DNA of 19,987 bases from positions 1 to 19,987 of the forward strand of contig DCWG01000106.1 of NCBI GenBank assembly GCA_002327525.1, in the 5' to 3' direction. The position numbers and the translations under genes are program-made. The notes below the pieces were generated by a model that saw nothing but the letters and a program-made list of their open reading frames with translations, made no database searches and was not told the DNA's origin. This DNA comes from Gammaproteobacteria bacterium UBA2168 (GTDB lineage Bacteria; Pseudomonadota; Gammaproteobacteria; Pseudomonadales; Azotimanducaceae). Below are positions 7,988 to 15,300 of this stretch, in pieces. Numbering within the stretch: the first letter of the stretch is position 1; each line of letters opens with the position of its first letter.

Positions 7988-8797
7988 TTAGTGTCCGGTG
8001 AACTTCGGTTCCCGGCGTTCCACGAAACAAAGCGCACCCTCACGATGATCGCTGGTGGTACCGCTGGCGATCATGGTAGTGGCCTCCTGGGCCAGAGCAT
8101 CCTCGAGCGTCGCGCGTTCCGCGATATTGAAATTGGCCTTCATGTTGCCGTAGGCACGGGTAGGGCCGGCCGCCAGACGTGCGCAATATGCGATGCCTTC
8201 GGCCATGAACCGGTCATGGCCGATCACGTGGTTGGCGATGCCAAGCGCCAGAGCCCTTTCGGCACTTACCCGTTCACCCGTGAAATACAGTTCGATCGCG
8301 CGGCCGTAACCAATGAGACGTTGGAGATAGTAGGAACCGCCGTAGTCTCCAGACAGGCCCACCTTTGCAAAGGCCGTGTGGAAGCTCGCCTTGTCGGAGC
8401 AGATTCTGATATCGCAGGCCAGAGCGACTGACAGACCCGCACCGGCGGCGGGACCGTTGACAAGGGCAACCACGGGTTTTGCCATCGTATGCAGTGTGTG
8501 GCTGATCTGCATGTGACCTTTCTGAAGCGACGCGACCTTCTGCTCAAAGGTAGGGCGCGCCGGCTGTGTCTGGTCACTGGCGCTGGCAGATTGCTGCTTC
8601 ACGTCCCCACCCGCACAGAATCCGCGGCCGGCGCCTGTCAGCGCGACACACCTCACGGTCGGGTCCTGTTCACAGTTCCGGAGATAGTCGGCGAGCAGCT
8701 TCTGCAGCTCGGCGCTGACCGCGTTCAGATGATCGGGCCGGTTGAGTGTGATCAGGGCGACTCCGTCGTCGCGTTTGTCCATCAGGCAATCAGTCAT
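7988..8797 (-). CDS. Enoyl-CoA hydratase/isomerase family protein (crotonase), isomerase-like active site
   Basis: This 269-residue crotonase carries the fold signatures TLNRPDHLNA, the CoA and oxyanion motif GFCAGGDV (60-66), and PAAGAGLSVALACD (116-129). At the position of the first catalytic glutamate of true hydratases it has Phe143; the second glutamate is kept as Glu169. Asp151 in GDYGG matches the aspartate used by PaaG-like and delta3,delta2-enoyl-CoA isomerases, so double-bond isomerisation is more likely than hydration. It lies 5 bp after the VOC gene, so the two form an operon. Its stop faces the DUF3604 gene across a 253-bp gap. The substrate is unknown. Confidence 0.88.
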   Translation of the reverse strand: MTDCLMDKRDDGVALITLNRPDHLNAVSAELQKLLADYLRNCEQDPTVRCVALTGAGRGFCAGGDVKQQSASASDQTQPARPTFEQKVASLQKGHMQISHTLHTMAKPVVALVNGPAAGAGLSVALACDIRICSDKASFHTAFAKVGLSGDYGGSYYLQRLIGYGRAIELYFTGERVSAERALALGIANHVIGHDRFMAEGIAYCARLAAGPTRAYGNMKANFNIAERATLEDALAQEATTMIASGTTSDHREGALCFVERREPKFTGH

Positions 8798-8802
8798 GTG
8801 GG

Positions 8803-9666
8803 TTACCTTTGTATTGGTGGGTCCACGACGTCGGGGCGCCCGGAAAAATCCCAGGGTGTCGTGGTACGAGAAATACCCATCAGCAGACCGTGCAGATCGC
8901 GCGGGTGGGTCCAGAAGGCATCCCGCTCATCCTCCTTGCTTGGCCCACGGGGTGTCCACAGTACGCCTGCCTCCATGAAGCGTGAGATGACGTTCTCCAG
9001 ATCGTGGGTCTCGCAGGATGCCATATACAGGGAGTCGCCGAACATCTGTGTCCAGCGTGCCATGTGCACATCGTCGCGAACCACCTGGGAAAGCTCCAGA
9101 CGATCAAGCCGGTCTGGCGGGTTGAACATCGTGAGGGTACCGTCGTAGCCGAACAGCTCACTCGAGATAGGACAGAAGCGGCGTGGATTGAGGCCGAAAA
9201 TGCCGGCGTAGTGGGTAGCGGCCATTCGCCAGTCGCTGACCAGCGTGTTGGTTACCTCGAACAGAAAACTGATTGGACCGATGCGATTGCGGGGCCGGGT
9301 TTTGGAGATCACGAAGGCAATACCGTAATGCTGATCGCCTGGCAGGTAGAACTGATCGCCATCCTCCACTACCTCGAAGCCGAGAGATCCGATACGTTCC
9401 TTGAGACGGCCGGGCGTTGCACAACACAGACCCGCTGACAGCAGTCCTTCGCCGCGCTCGCTGAGGAAATCGGCGGCGATACCGCTCCCGTCCGGTTCGC
9501 AGAGTTCGACTTCGCTCTCACCCATGGCCAAAATCGTTCGATTGGCACCGAGATAGACCGACGATTTCCGATTCACTACCTCGGTACCCAGCAGTGCGTT
9601 GAACGTTTCGGCGGCGTCGTCGGCCGAGGCCACGACCAACTGAATGCGATCCACTCGATCCATCAT
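8803..9666 (-). CDS. VOC superfamily (glyoxalase/dioxygenase-like) protein
   Basis: The 287-residue protein starts MMDRVDRIQLVVASADDAAE, a typical first beta-alpha unit of vicinal-oxygen-chelate proteins, and contains a second such unit beginning near GPISFLFEVTN, so two VOC modules are likely. Candidate metal residues include Glu in VELCEPDG and His in HYAGIFG and HMARW, but I cannot assign the triad with confidence. Start 9666 is set by GGGAG eight bases upstream; a longer open frame to 10092 overlaps the divergent crotonase and is spurious. The family includes epimerases, glyoxalases and extradiol dioxygenases. Pairing with a crotonase in one operon suggests an acyl-CoA substrate, for example methylmalonyl-CoA epimerase-like chemistry, but this is inference only. 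Confidence 0.75.
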   Translation of the reverse strand: MMDRVDRIQLVVASADDAAETFNALLGTEVVNRKSSVYLGANRTILAMGESEVELCEPDGSGIAADFLSERGEGLLSAGLCCATPGRLKERIGSLGFEVVEDGDQFYLPGDQHYGIAFVISKTRPRNRIGPISFLFEVTNTLVSDWRMAATHYAGIFGLNPRRFCPISSELFGYDGTLTMFNPPDRLDRLELSQVVRDDVHMARWTQMFGDSLYMASCETHDLENVISRFMEAGVLWTPRGPSKEDERDAFWTHPRDLHGLLMGISRTTTPWDFSGRPDVVDPPIQR

Positions 9667-9842
9667 GCTTTCCACTCCCGGATGAACACTCTGCAGCCAC
9701 TCTGCGCTTGCACCACCCGGTGCCAGGACAGCTTTCGGGCGGAAGCAGATGCTTGCACCGAGTTTAGCGTGTCTGTACCCGGATGGCGCTTGATGGCGGG
9801 TAAATGAGATATCGATACCGGGTGGTGAACGAGTGTTACCGC

Positions 9843-9848
9843 TATACT
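9843..9848 (+). promoter_or_regulatory. TATACT -10-like element before the divergent crotonase
   Basis: TATACT stands 24 bases before the ATG at 9872 in the 205-bp divergent gap 9667-9871. No convincing -35 is seen at 16-18 bases upstream, so the promoter may be weak or activated. Nothing else clear was found in this gap. Confidence 0.25.
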
Positions 9849-9871
9849 CCAGGGTGCAGTCAGGGAGGGTG

Positions 9872-10576
9872 ATGAGCGATACCGTGAACGGTCCCGTGGA
9901 AGTGCAGCGACACGACGGCTGGGCCGAGGTCGTTCTCAATCGGCCGGAGCGCAAGAACGCCATCACAGGGCCGCTGGGTGTGGCGTTGTCTGCAGCGATT
10001 GAGGGCTGCGATGCGGACGAAGGCATTCGGGCCATTGTACTGCGTGGGGCCGACGGCAGCTTCTGCTCAGGTCTGGATCTCAAGGAATTCAACGCGCAGC
10101 CCTCACCCGAATGGCTGCCGGACTTTCAGAGGACCTGGCGGGGTGTGCACCGGGCGTTATTCGACTGCAGCACGCCCATCGTCGGCGCGCTGGAACGCTT
10201 CGCCATCAACGGAGGTGCAGCTCTTGCACTGGCGTGTGATCTGCTGGTGGCGGGAGAGGGCGCCTTTCTGCAGGTTGGAGAGGTACAGCTTGGCATGGCT
10301 GCACCATACAACGTGGCGTGGCTCAATCTGAGAGTCAGTGAGGTAATCGCCGCCCGCATCGTGCTTCTCGGGGAGCGTTTGTATGCGGAGCAGCTGCGAG
10401 CCTTGCAGCTGGTGGAGCGCATTGTTCCGGACGATGCAGTGGTGGAGGAGGGACGCCAACTTGCCGAGCAAATCGCCGCATATCCGGAAGGTGTGGCGCG
10501 CATCAAGGCGAGCCTGCGCTCACGTTGCGACGATGATGCGGATGCCTGGTTCGACCGGGTCGTTACCGTTCGCTAG
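9872..10576 (+). CDS. Short enoyl-CoA hydratase/isomerase family protein (crotonase)
   Basis: The start at ATG 9872 has AGGGAGGG just upstream and gives 234 residues, short for a crotonase (about 255-270), with the C-terminal helices reduced. The fold is clear from VLNRPERKNA, SFCSGLDL (63-70, with Ser where Ala is usual) and FAINGGAALALACD (110-123). Glu137 in VGEVQLG aligns with the first catalytic glutamate of hydratases, while the second position is Arg162 in AARIVLLG. The GAGG loop is replaced by MAAPYN. The active site therefore does not fit a normal hydratase, and another CoA-thioester reaction is likely. The gene is divergent from the VOC-crotonase pair and convergent with idi, with the two stop codons sharing a CTAG. 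Confidence 0.85.
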   Translation: MSDTVNGPVEVQRHDGWAEVVLNRPERKNAITGPLGVALSAAIEGCDADEGIRAIVLRGADGSFCSGLDLKEFNAQPSPEWLPDFQRTWRGVHRALFDCSTPIVGALERFAINGGAALALACDLLVAGEGAFLQVGEVQLGMAAPYNVAWLNLRVSEVIAARIVLLGERLYAEQLRALQLVERIVPDDAVVEEGRQLAEQIAAYPEGVARIKASLRSRCDDDADAWFDRVVTVR

Positions 10577-11169
10577 AGCGGCGGTGGCAGGATGCCTGCA
10601 TGTTCTTGTTGCAGGCGCACCCACTCCATCTGAAACCAGGGTGTGTAGAGCTGCGGATTCTCTGTCAGATCGCGCGAGAGTTCATCGGGTGCCGTCCAGC
10701 GCCACGATTCTATCTCGGTGGTATTGATGACGGGCTCGGCGTTCGTGGAGGCAATGTAGACCCAGCAGAGTTCGTGCTCGCTGCCCAGCGCACCAAAATG
10801 TGCCTGGTACTCGAATCTGTAGATGAAAATCGGCTCCACATGCTCGTTGGTAAATCCGAGCTCCTGCAGCAGGCGCCGGCCCACCGCGATCTGCATGTTC
10901 TCTCCCTGGCGTGGATGGGAACAGCAGCTGTTGGACCAGAAGCCGGGCCATAATCTTTTCCCAGTCGCGCGCTGCTGTAGGAGCAGTTCGCCATCAGCAT
11001 TAAAAATAAAAGCTGAAAACGCGCGGTGCAGAATTCCGGCGCCGTCGTGACAGGCGGCTTTGTCCAGGTACCCGATCTCGCGATCGTTGCTATCCACCAG
11101 GATCAGGGCCTCCTGCTCGGAGGACACTACCCTGGCGGTGGTTTGTATGGATTTTCGCGTGTCGCTCAC
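10573..11169 (-). CDS. idi: Isopentenyl-diphosphate delta-isomerase, type 1
   Basis: This cytosolic Nudix-fold enzyme interconverts isopentenyl and dimethylallyl diphosphate for isoprenoid synthesis. The evidence is HDGAGILHRAFSAFIF with the metal-binding histidines, WSNSCCSHPRQGE, where the first cysteine of SCCSHP region aligns with the catalytic cysteine and its His is a metal ligand, the Nudix-like GRRLLQELGF, and SEHELCWVY with the active-site glutamate. GTG 11169 gives 198 residues, slightly longer than the roughly 180 of E. coli Idi. There is no good ribosome site, and longer open frames reaching 12210 overlap the divergent hydrolase and are rejected. It is divergent from the alpha/beta hydrolase (66-bp gap) and not near other isoprenoid genes. 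Type 1 Idi is an accessory enzyme in bacteria using the MEP pathway. Confidence 0.92.
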   Translation of the reverse strand: MSDTRKSIQTTARVVSSEQEALILVDSNDREIGYLDKAACHDGAGILHRAFSAFIFNADGELLLQQRATGKRLWPGFWSNSCCSHPRQGENMQIAVGRRLLQELGFTNEHVEPIFIYRFEYQAHFGALGSEHELCWVYIASTNAEPVINTTEIESWRWTAPDELSRDLTENPQLYTPWFQMEWVRLQQEHAGILPPPL

Positions 11170-11235
11170 CGCATCAGTGTAACCCCAATCCGTGTCCCCC
11201 AGGGTAGAATGGCGCGCTTTTGCGGCAGGAAATTG

Positions 11236-12147
11236 ATGACGGCAAGTGCTGGGGTGCGGGAGAGGTGGCTGCGACTGGAAGATCTCGATTTGTGTGTGTT
11301 CGAATGGGGAGAAGTAGACGCGCCTACAGTAGTGCTGCTGCACGCGACTGGTTTTCATGGCCGTTGCTGGGATGCGGTGGCGGAGCAGCTGGCTTTCGAA
11401 TACAGGGTTCTGGCGCCGGATATGCGCGGACACGGGCGCAGCGGCAAACAACCGCCGTTCACCTGGAAGATGTTCACACACGACATCGAACAGATGCTGG
11501 AGCAGTTGGGCGTCGTACATGCGGTGGGCATTGGCCACTCGATGGGCGGGCATTGCATGGTAGGTGTGGCGGCCAGACAAAGCGGGGTGCTCGATCGGTT
11601 GGTGCTGGTGGATCCGGTCATTTTGCCTCCCGAATTCTATGCCATGGGCGAGTCTACCCATGGGCGTATGGCGTCCGTCGCCGAGGACCTCCCGGTGGCG
11701 CGACGACGAAATCGATGGAAGAACTGGCAGGAGATGGTGGCACACTTGCGGGAGCGCGAGCCTTTCTCGAACTGGCGGCGGCGCGTGCTGGAGGACTACT
11801 GTCGATATGGCCTGCTGGCTGCCGAAGATGGCTATACACTCGCCTGTCCACCGCTGGTAGAAGCGTCGATTTACATGGGTAACACGAAGACGGATGTATA
11901 TGAGCGTCTGGCCGATGTGGACATTCCCGTGCTGGTGATGCGTGGCCGCCAGAGCGAGATGGAAGAAGGTAGGATGAACTTCTCCAATTCGCCCACCTGG
12001 CCGGAGCTGGCGTCGAGATTCCCTCAGGGTAGGGACTTGTATCTGCCTCGACATAGCCACTTCATCCCCATGGAGGATCCCGAATTGATCGTCATGGCGG
12101 TACGGGAGCCGGAATCGTTGTCGGGTGATCCGGCGACCACCAACTGA
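11236..12147 (+). CDS. Alpha/beta hydrolase
   Basis: The 303-residue protein has the oxyanion motif LHATGFHG (35-42), PDMRGHGRSG (61-70), the nucleophile elbow GIGHSMGG with Ser102, and a terminal catalytic His275 in RHSHFIPMEDPE. The acid is probably the Asp of LVLVDPVI or a residue after VLVMRGRQSE; I cannot fix it. ATG 11236 is chosen for AGGA six bases upstream; an in-frame ATG at 11209 lies inside a TAGAAT that looks like a -10. There is no signal peptide, so it should be cytoplasmic. The family covers esterases, haloalkane dehalogenases, epoxide hydrolases and C-C hydrolases; residues seen fit a serine hydrolase. It is followed after 80 bp by the LLM oxidoreductase on the same strand. 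Confidence 0.88.
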   Translation: MTASAGVRERWLRLEDLDLCVFEWGEVDAPTVVLLHATGFHGRCWDAVAEQLAFEYRVLAPDMRGHGRSGKQPPFTWKMFTHDIEQMLEQLGVVHAVGIGHSMGGHCMVGVAARQSGVLDRLVLVDPVILPPEFYAMGESTHGRMASVAEDLPVARRRNRWKNWQEMVAHLREREPFSNWRRRVLEDYCRYGLLAAEDGYTLACPPLVEASIYMGNTKTDVYERLADVDIPVLVMRGRQSEMEEGRMNFSNSPTWPELASRFPQGRDLYLPRHSHFIPMEDPELIVMAVREPESLSGDPATTN

Positions 12148-12227
12148 GATAACAGTGGCTGCCGGTCGGGACCCGGCGCGCGTTGATCGGTTATCGTGAT
12201 CGTTCATCACTGAGATTGGGAGGCACT

Positions 12228-13085
12228 ATGCGAATCGGCGTGACCATGGCATTCAATCACCGTACGGATCCCGAGTTCATCGGAGCGGCGGCGCGCCTCG
12301 TAGAGGATACGGGTTTCCATTCGGTGTGGGTGCCGGAACACGTGCTGTTCTTTCCGGATTATGCATCCACATATCCATATTCGGCCGATGGCCGCATTCC
12401 GGGAGATCCCGTTGGGGTGCTCGATCCGTTTGCTGCGCTCACCTGGGTGGCTGCCCACACGAGCAAACTGCGGCTCGGTACCGGCATCTGCCTGGTGCCG
12501 CAGCGCCAACCCGTCTATACGGCCAAGGCCGTGGCGGATCTCGACTATCTGTCGGGAGGCCGTGTCGATTTTGGCGTGGGGATTGGCTGGCTCAAGGAGG
12601 AGTTCGACAATCTGCAAATGAACTTCGGGAAACGCGCTGCGCGATGTGTGGAATATCTCGAAGTGATGCGCGCGCTATGGGGGCCGGGGGTGAGTCGGTA
12701 CCGGGGCGAGACCATCGAACTCGAGGACTGTCACTTCAATCCGAAGCCCGTACAGACACCGCACCCACCCGTGCTGTTCGGTGGCGAAAGCGAGGCGGCG
12801 CTTGCCCGGGTCGCACACCACGGGGACGGCTGGTACGGCTTCGACCTCGATCCGAACCAGGTCGGATCGGCGCTGGCGAGCCTAGAAAGGCACTTGGCGG
12901 ATGCCGGCCGTCATCGCGGTGACGTGCAGGTGTTCATCGGCAGCAGTTCGAAACCGGTAACGCCGGAGACGGTGGCTGCGTGGGGTGATACGGGTATCGA
13001 CCAACTCATCGTACCGCTGATGGCCGGTAGTCTGGAGCGTCTCGAACAGCGACGCGACAAGCTCGTTGCGTCGCTGAGTATGTAA
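12228..13085 (+). CDS. LLM-class flavin/F420-dependent oxidoreductase
   Basis: The 285-residue TIM-barrel protein begins MRIGVTMAFNHRTDPEF after GGGAGGC. Family features are DTGFHSVWVPEHV, LRLGTGICLVPQRQPVYTAK, LDYLSGGRVDFGVGIGWLKEE and PPVLFGGESEAALARVA, as in the luciferase-like monooxygenase group usually annotated as F420-dependent. Whether the cell makes F420 is not visible here; FMN is the alternative. Such enzymes oxidise or hydroxylate varied small molecules. Location just after the alpha/beta hydrolase suggests a shared operon and pathway. The length and ends match family members, and no lesion is seen. Confidence 0.88.
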   Translation: MRIGVTMAFNHRTDPEFIGAAARLVEDTGFHSVWVPEHVLFFPDYASTYPYSADGRIPGDPVGVLDPFAALTWVAAHTSKLRLGTGICLVPQRQPVYTAKAVADLDYLSGGRVDFGVGIGWLKEEFDNLQMNFGKRAARCVEYLEVMRALWGPGVSRYRGETIELEDCHFNPKPVQTPHPPVLFGGESEAALARVAHHGDGWYGFDLDPNQVGSALASLERHLADAGRHRGDVQVFIGSSSKPVTPETVAAWGDTGIDQLIVPLMAGSLERLEQRRDKLVASLSM

Positions 13086-13181
13086 AATATCTAGACAACA
13101 CAAACATACACATTTCCGCAACAGACATGTGAGGTGCGTTGCAGCACACTAGATGTACAGACAAAGCTGGTAGTTGTCGTC

Positions 13182-13496
13182 ATGAAAACAGCTCGTCACA
13201 CATCCGCGCACTCACGAGAGGCGCGTCGGGGTAGCTCCGAGAGCACGTGGTTCCGTTCCGATCGTGTATTCGAGGCAGATGATCAGTGGTACTTCCATAC
13301 GCGTGAAGGCGTGGACGTCGGACCTTACGAGACTCGTTTCGAAGCGGAAATAGAGGCTGGCATGCTTCGAGAGTTGCTGCTGGAGGTTCCGCAGGGCGAA
13401 TCCACGATGCCTGTGATCCGCGAGTTCGTGCTCGAATCCTTTGCGATGGGCCGCCCGCTGATGCCGTATTTCCGGGACGAACTACTGGCAAGCTGA
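13182..13496 (+). CDS. Small DUF6316-like protein
   Basis: This 104-residue soluble protein has a basic N-terminus followed by WFRSDRVFEADDQWYFHTREGVDVGPYETRFEAE at about residues 23-56, a pattern I associate with the DUF6316 family of gammaproteobacterial small proteins. The C-terminal half (LRELLLEVPQGES onward) is helical and less conserved. ATG 13182 is preferred; a GTG at 13134 in the same frame would add 16 residues of unlike sequence, and neither has a strong ribosome site. Function is unknown. It stands alone between the LLM gene (96 bp) and the decayed DUF3604 copy. Confidence 0.65.
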   Translation: MKTARHTSAHSREARRGSSESTWFRSDRVFEADDQWYFHTREGVDVGPYETRFEAEIEAGMLRELLLEVPQGESTMPVIREFVLESFAMGRPLMPYFRDELLAS

Positions 13497-13517
13497 ATTG
13501 ATTCATTCGGAACCTCA

Positions 13518-13537
13518 CGCGTTTGCGTTGAAACGCG
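13518..13537. other. Hairpin-forming inverted repeat after the DUF6316-like gene
   Basis: CGCGTTT-gcgttg-AAACGCG is a perfect 7-bp stem with a 6-base loop, placed 22 bases after the stop codon at 13496 and before the convergent pseudogene. No T-tract follows on either strand, so it is not a standard intrinsic terminator, but it may still stabilise or end a transcript. Confidence 0.35.
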
Positions 13538-13592
13538 ATTGGCATAAATCCGGATAGGGTTGTCACAGGGGCGAGGTATTCAGTCCCAGGCG

Positions 13593-14143
13593 CTAGCGCC
13601 ATGATGCCGGTCGATACCAGATTGGTGAGGTCCACGCCATTTCCTGAATCATCTCTGGTGCTTCGTTGTTGCAGGCAGCCGGACGTTGATCCACTGGTAA
13701 GTATTCACATTGGCGGAAGCTCCAACGCTCGGTGGGGGATTCCACAACACGGACGCAATAGTAGGCGGGCTGGTCGATGCACAGCCGTTGCGTCGCGCGA
13801 CCGGAAGTATCGTATGGAGGCATTTCGATCTCTTCGCCCTTCGCAAACCGGTAGGCATGCTCGGGTGTGGTGCGGGTCCCATTGGCACTGGCATTCCACG
13901 AGTAGGTGGTATGGACGTGCAAATCGCCGAAGGCCGAAGTAGGCATTGCCAAAAGGGGTGTTCGGAGCAAGGGCCACAAATCTCTGTGTAGCGAATCGGC
14001 CCGATTTTCTGTTGTCCCGCAGACAGCGTCACCTCTTCGCGCTACGCTTCGGCATCCTCTGCGGCGTCGGGTTCTTTGTCACATCCGATACAGGGGAGCA
14101 GCGTGGCTGTCGTCAGCAGGATCGCGATCAAACGCATCTGCAT
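13593..14143 (-). pseudogene. Decayed second DUF3604 lipoprotein gene
   Basis: Read on the minus strand, an ATG at 14143 (or 14137) opens a lipoprotein signal, MRLIAILLTTATLLPCIGC, then a polar stretch cut by a TAG at 14044-14042. Further on, in shifted frames, come NAYFG and then GDLHVHTTYSWNASANGT, the DUF3604/PHP signature, broken by a 7-bp tandem duplication at 13926-13939. The sequence then jumps from CIDQP straight to AYYCVRVVESPTERW and ends EMAWTSPIWYR, matching the intact protein's residues about 50-105 and 590-642. About 480 internal codons are therefore missing, including the DHG motif and most of the catalytic domain. The copy lies on the opposite strand to the intact gene, about 6 kb away, at the end of the acyl-CoA operon. 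Three independent lesions make function very unlikely. Confidence 0.85.
13926..13939. repeat. 7-bp tandem duplication causing a frameshift in the DUF3604 remnant
   Basis: GCCGAAG occurs twice in direct succession (13926-13932 and 13933-13939). On the coding (minus) strand this doubles CTTCGGC inside the YFGDLHVHT signature. Removing one copy restores NAYFGDLHVHTTYSW in one frame, so the duplication is the cause of the break. Confidence 0.8.
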
Positions 14144-14235
14144 ACGCCAGAAATGCGCGTTCTATCCAGGTAATCGCTCCGGGGGTGATTACTGGAAAGG
14201 GCTTTCCAGAAGTCTTCAATCTGTGCCAATGACAT
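14128..14235 (-). CDS. Possible 35-residue ORF downstream of the alcohol dehydrogenase
   Basis: An ATG at 14235, 15 bases after the alcohol dehydrogenase stop, opens 35 codons (MSLAQIEDFWKALSSNHPRS to CRCV) ending at a TGA within the start of the decayed DUF3604 gene. The first 24 residues look like a real amphipathic helix start, while the end does not. It may be a small protein, the stump of a deleted gene, or chance. No ribosome site is strong, and I do not recognise a family. Confidence 0.25.
   Translation of the reverse strand: MSLAQIEDFWKALSSNHPRSDYLDRTRISGVCRCV
14192..14209. repeat. Perfect 18-bp palindrome
   Basis: CTGGAAAG-GG-CTTTCCAG is an 8-bp perfect inverted repeat with a 2-base centre. 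Next to and overlapping it is a second dyad, GTAATC (14170-14175) with GATTAC (14187-14192). The position is upstream of the decayed DUF3604 gene and downstream of the alcohol dehydrogenase. No T-tract follows, so an operator is more likely than a terminator. Confidence 0.5.
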
Positions 14236-14250
14236 GGCCGGAGGCCCGTA

Positions 14251-15300
14251 TCAGAGCCCCGGATTGACCACGAGGCGCACCACGTCGGTGTCCTTGCTGG
14301 CAAGCCTTGCCAGGGCGTCGTTGATCCCAGCGAGCGCATAGCGACCCGAAACTGAGCGGTCGAGATTCAATCGTCCGCCGGCGACGAGCGCGAAGAGATC
14401 CTCGATATCGCGCTTGTCCATACCGAATGAACCCGCGACTGAATGTTCACGGCCGACAAAGCTGACCAGCGGCGGCAGCTGTACGCGGGCAGCTCCGACC
14501 CCCACCACGATCACCCGTCCGCCGGTGTCGAGCGTGTTCACCGCGATGTCCACCGTTTCCGCCCGCCCCACGAATTCCAGGGCGAGATCGACACCACGTC
14601 CGAGCCGCTGGCGAATGTACTTACCCACCCTTGGTTCGGCGGCCGGGTCGATTGCAAGATCGGCACCGAGTTCCAGCGCGCGGTCCCTGGCCTGTTCTTG
14701 AGTATCGATTGCGACGATGAATCCCGCTCCCATCATTCGCGCCAGCATAACTGCATGCGTACCCAACCCTCCGCAGCCGACGACGGCCACTGATTCGCCG
14801 GCGCTGAGCCTGCCCCGCGATCGCAGCGCGTGAAAGGGCGTGGAGACACCGTCGGTAATGATGGCGGCGATCTCGGACGGTACGGATTCCGGAATTGGAA
14901 TGAGCGACCATGAAGGTGCGGCGACGTACTGCGCCAGTGAGCCGTCCTGGGCCATGCCGTAGACCCTCGCGTTTTCGCAGAGCGATTCATGCCCCGCCAT
15001 GCAGAATCGGCAGCGGCCGCAAGTCGCGGACGGGAATAGCGCAACGCGATCTCCGGTCGAGAACTCGGTCACCGAATCACCGACACTCGCCACGGTTCCT
15101 GCAGCTTCATGGCCCAGGGTGATGGGTGTGTGTTGCACGGGAATGTCGCCATCCACTGCCAGATGTATGTCCGTGCCGCACAGACCACAGGCCTCTACCT
15201 GCACCACTACCTCGTGAGGCTCGGGTTGCGGGATCGGGACCGATTCGATTGTCAGCGGTTCTCCCGGAACATGCAGGCGTGCGGCTTTCATGATCGTCAT
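14251..15300 (-). CDS. Zinc-dependent alcohol dehydrogenase (medium-chain family)
   Basis: The 349-residue enzyme oxidises an alcohol (or reduces an aldehyde) with NAD(P). Catalytic zinc residues are visible as Cys41 in GLCGTDIH and His64-Glu65 in GHEAAG; the structural zinc site is Cys94, Cys97, Cys100 and Cys108 in CGRCRFCMAGHESLC. The Rossmann motif is GCGGLGTHAV (175-184), followed by Asp199 in AIDT, which favours NAD over NADP. The usual third zinc cysteine is replaced in ITDGVS by Asp150. ATG 15300 overlaps the TetR stop as ATGA; a second ATG at 15291 is also possible. Last intact gene of the long operon, it probably handles an alcohol intermediate of the same pathway. Substrate unknown. 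Confidence 0.92.
   Translation of the reverse strand: MTIMKAARLHVPGEPLTIESVPIPQPEPHEVVVQVEACGLCGTDIHLAVDGDIPVQHTPITLGHEAAGTVASVGDSVTEFSTGDRVALFPSATCGRCRFCMAGHESLCENARVYGMAQDGSLAQYVAAPSWSLIPIPESVPSEIAAIITDGVSTPFHALRSRGRLSAGESVAVVGCGGLGTHAVMLARMMGAGFIVAIDTQEQARDRALELGADLAIDPAAEPRVGKYIRQRLGRGVDLALEFVGRAETVDIAVNTLDTGGRVIVVGVGAARVQLPPLVSFVGREHSVAGSFGMDKRDIEDLFALVAGGRLNLDRSVSGRYALAGINDALARLASKDTDVVRLVVNPGL

Noticed and set aside
9667..10092. N-terminal extension of the VOC gene
   Set aside because: It overlaps the divergent crotonase and promoter region; ATG 9666 has a ribosome site and a family-like start.
11170..12210. Long N-terminal extension of idi
   Set aside because: It runs opposite the alpha/beta hydrolase and its residues show no domain; known Idi proteins start near residue 1 of the 198-residue form.
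13589..13600. Palindrome GGCGCTAGCGCC at the pseudogene stop
   Set aside because: It is a perfect 12-mer but short, without loop or T-tract, and easily formed by chance in GC-rich sequence.
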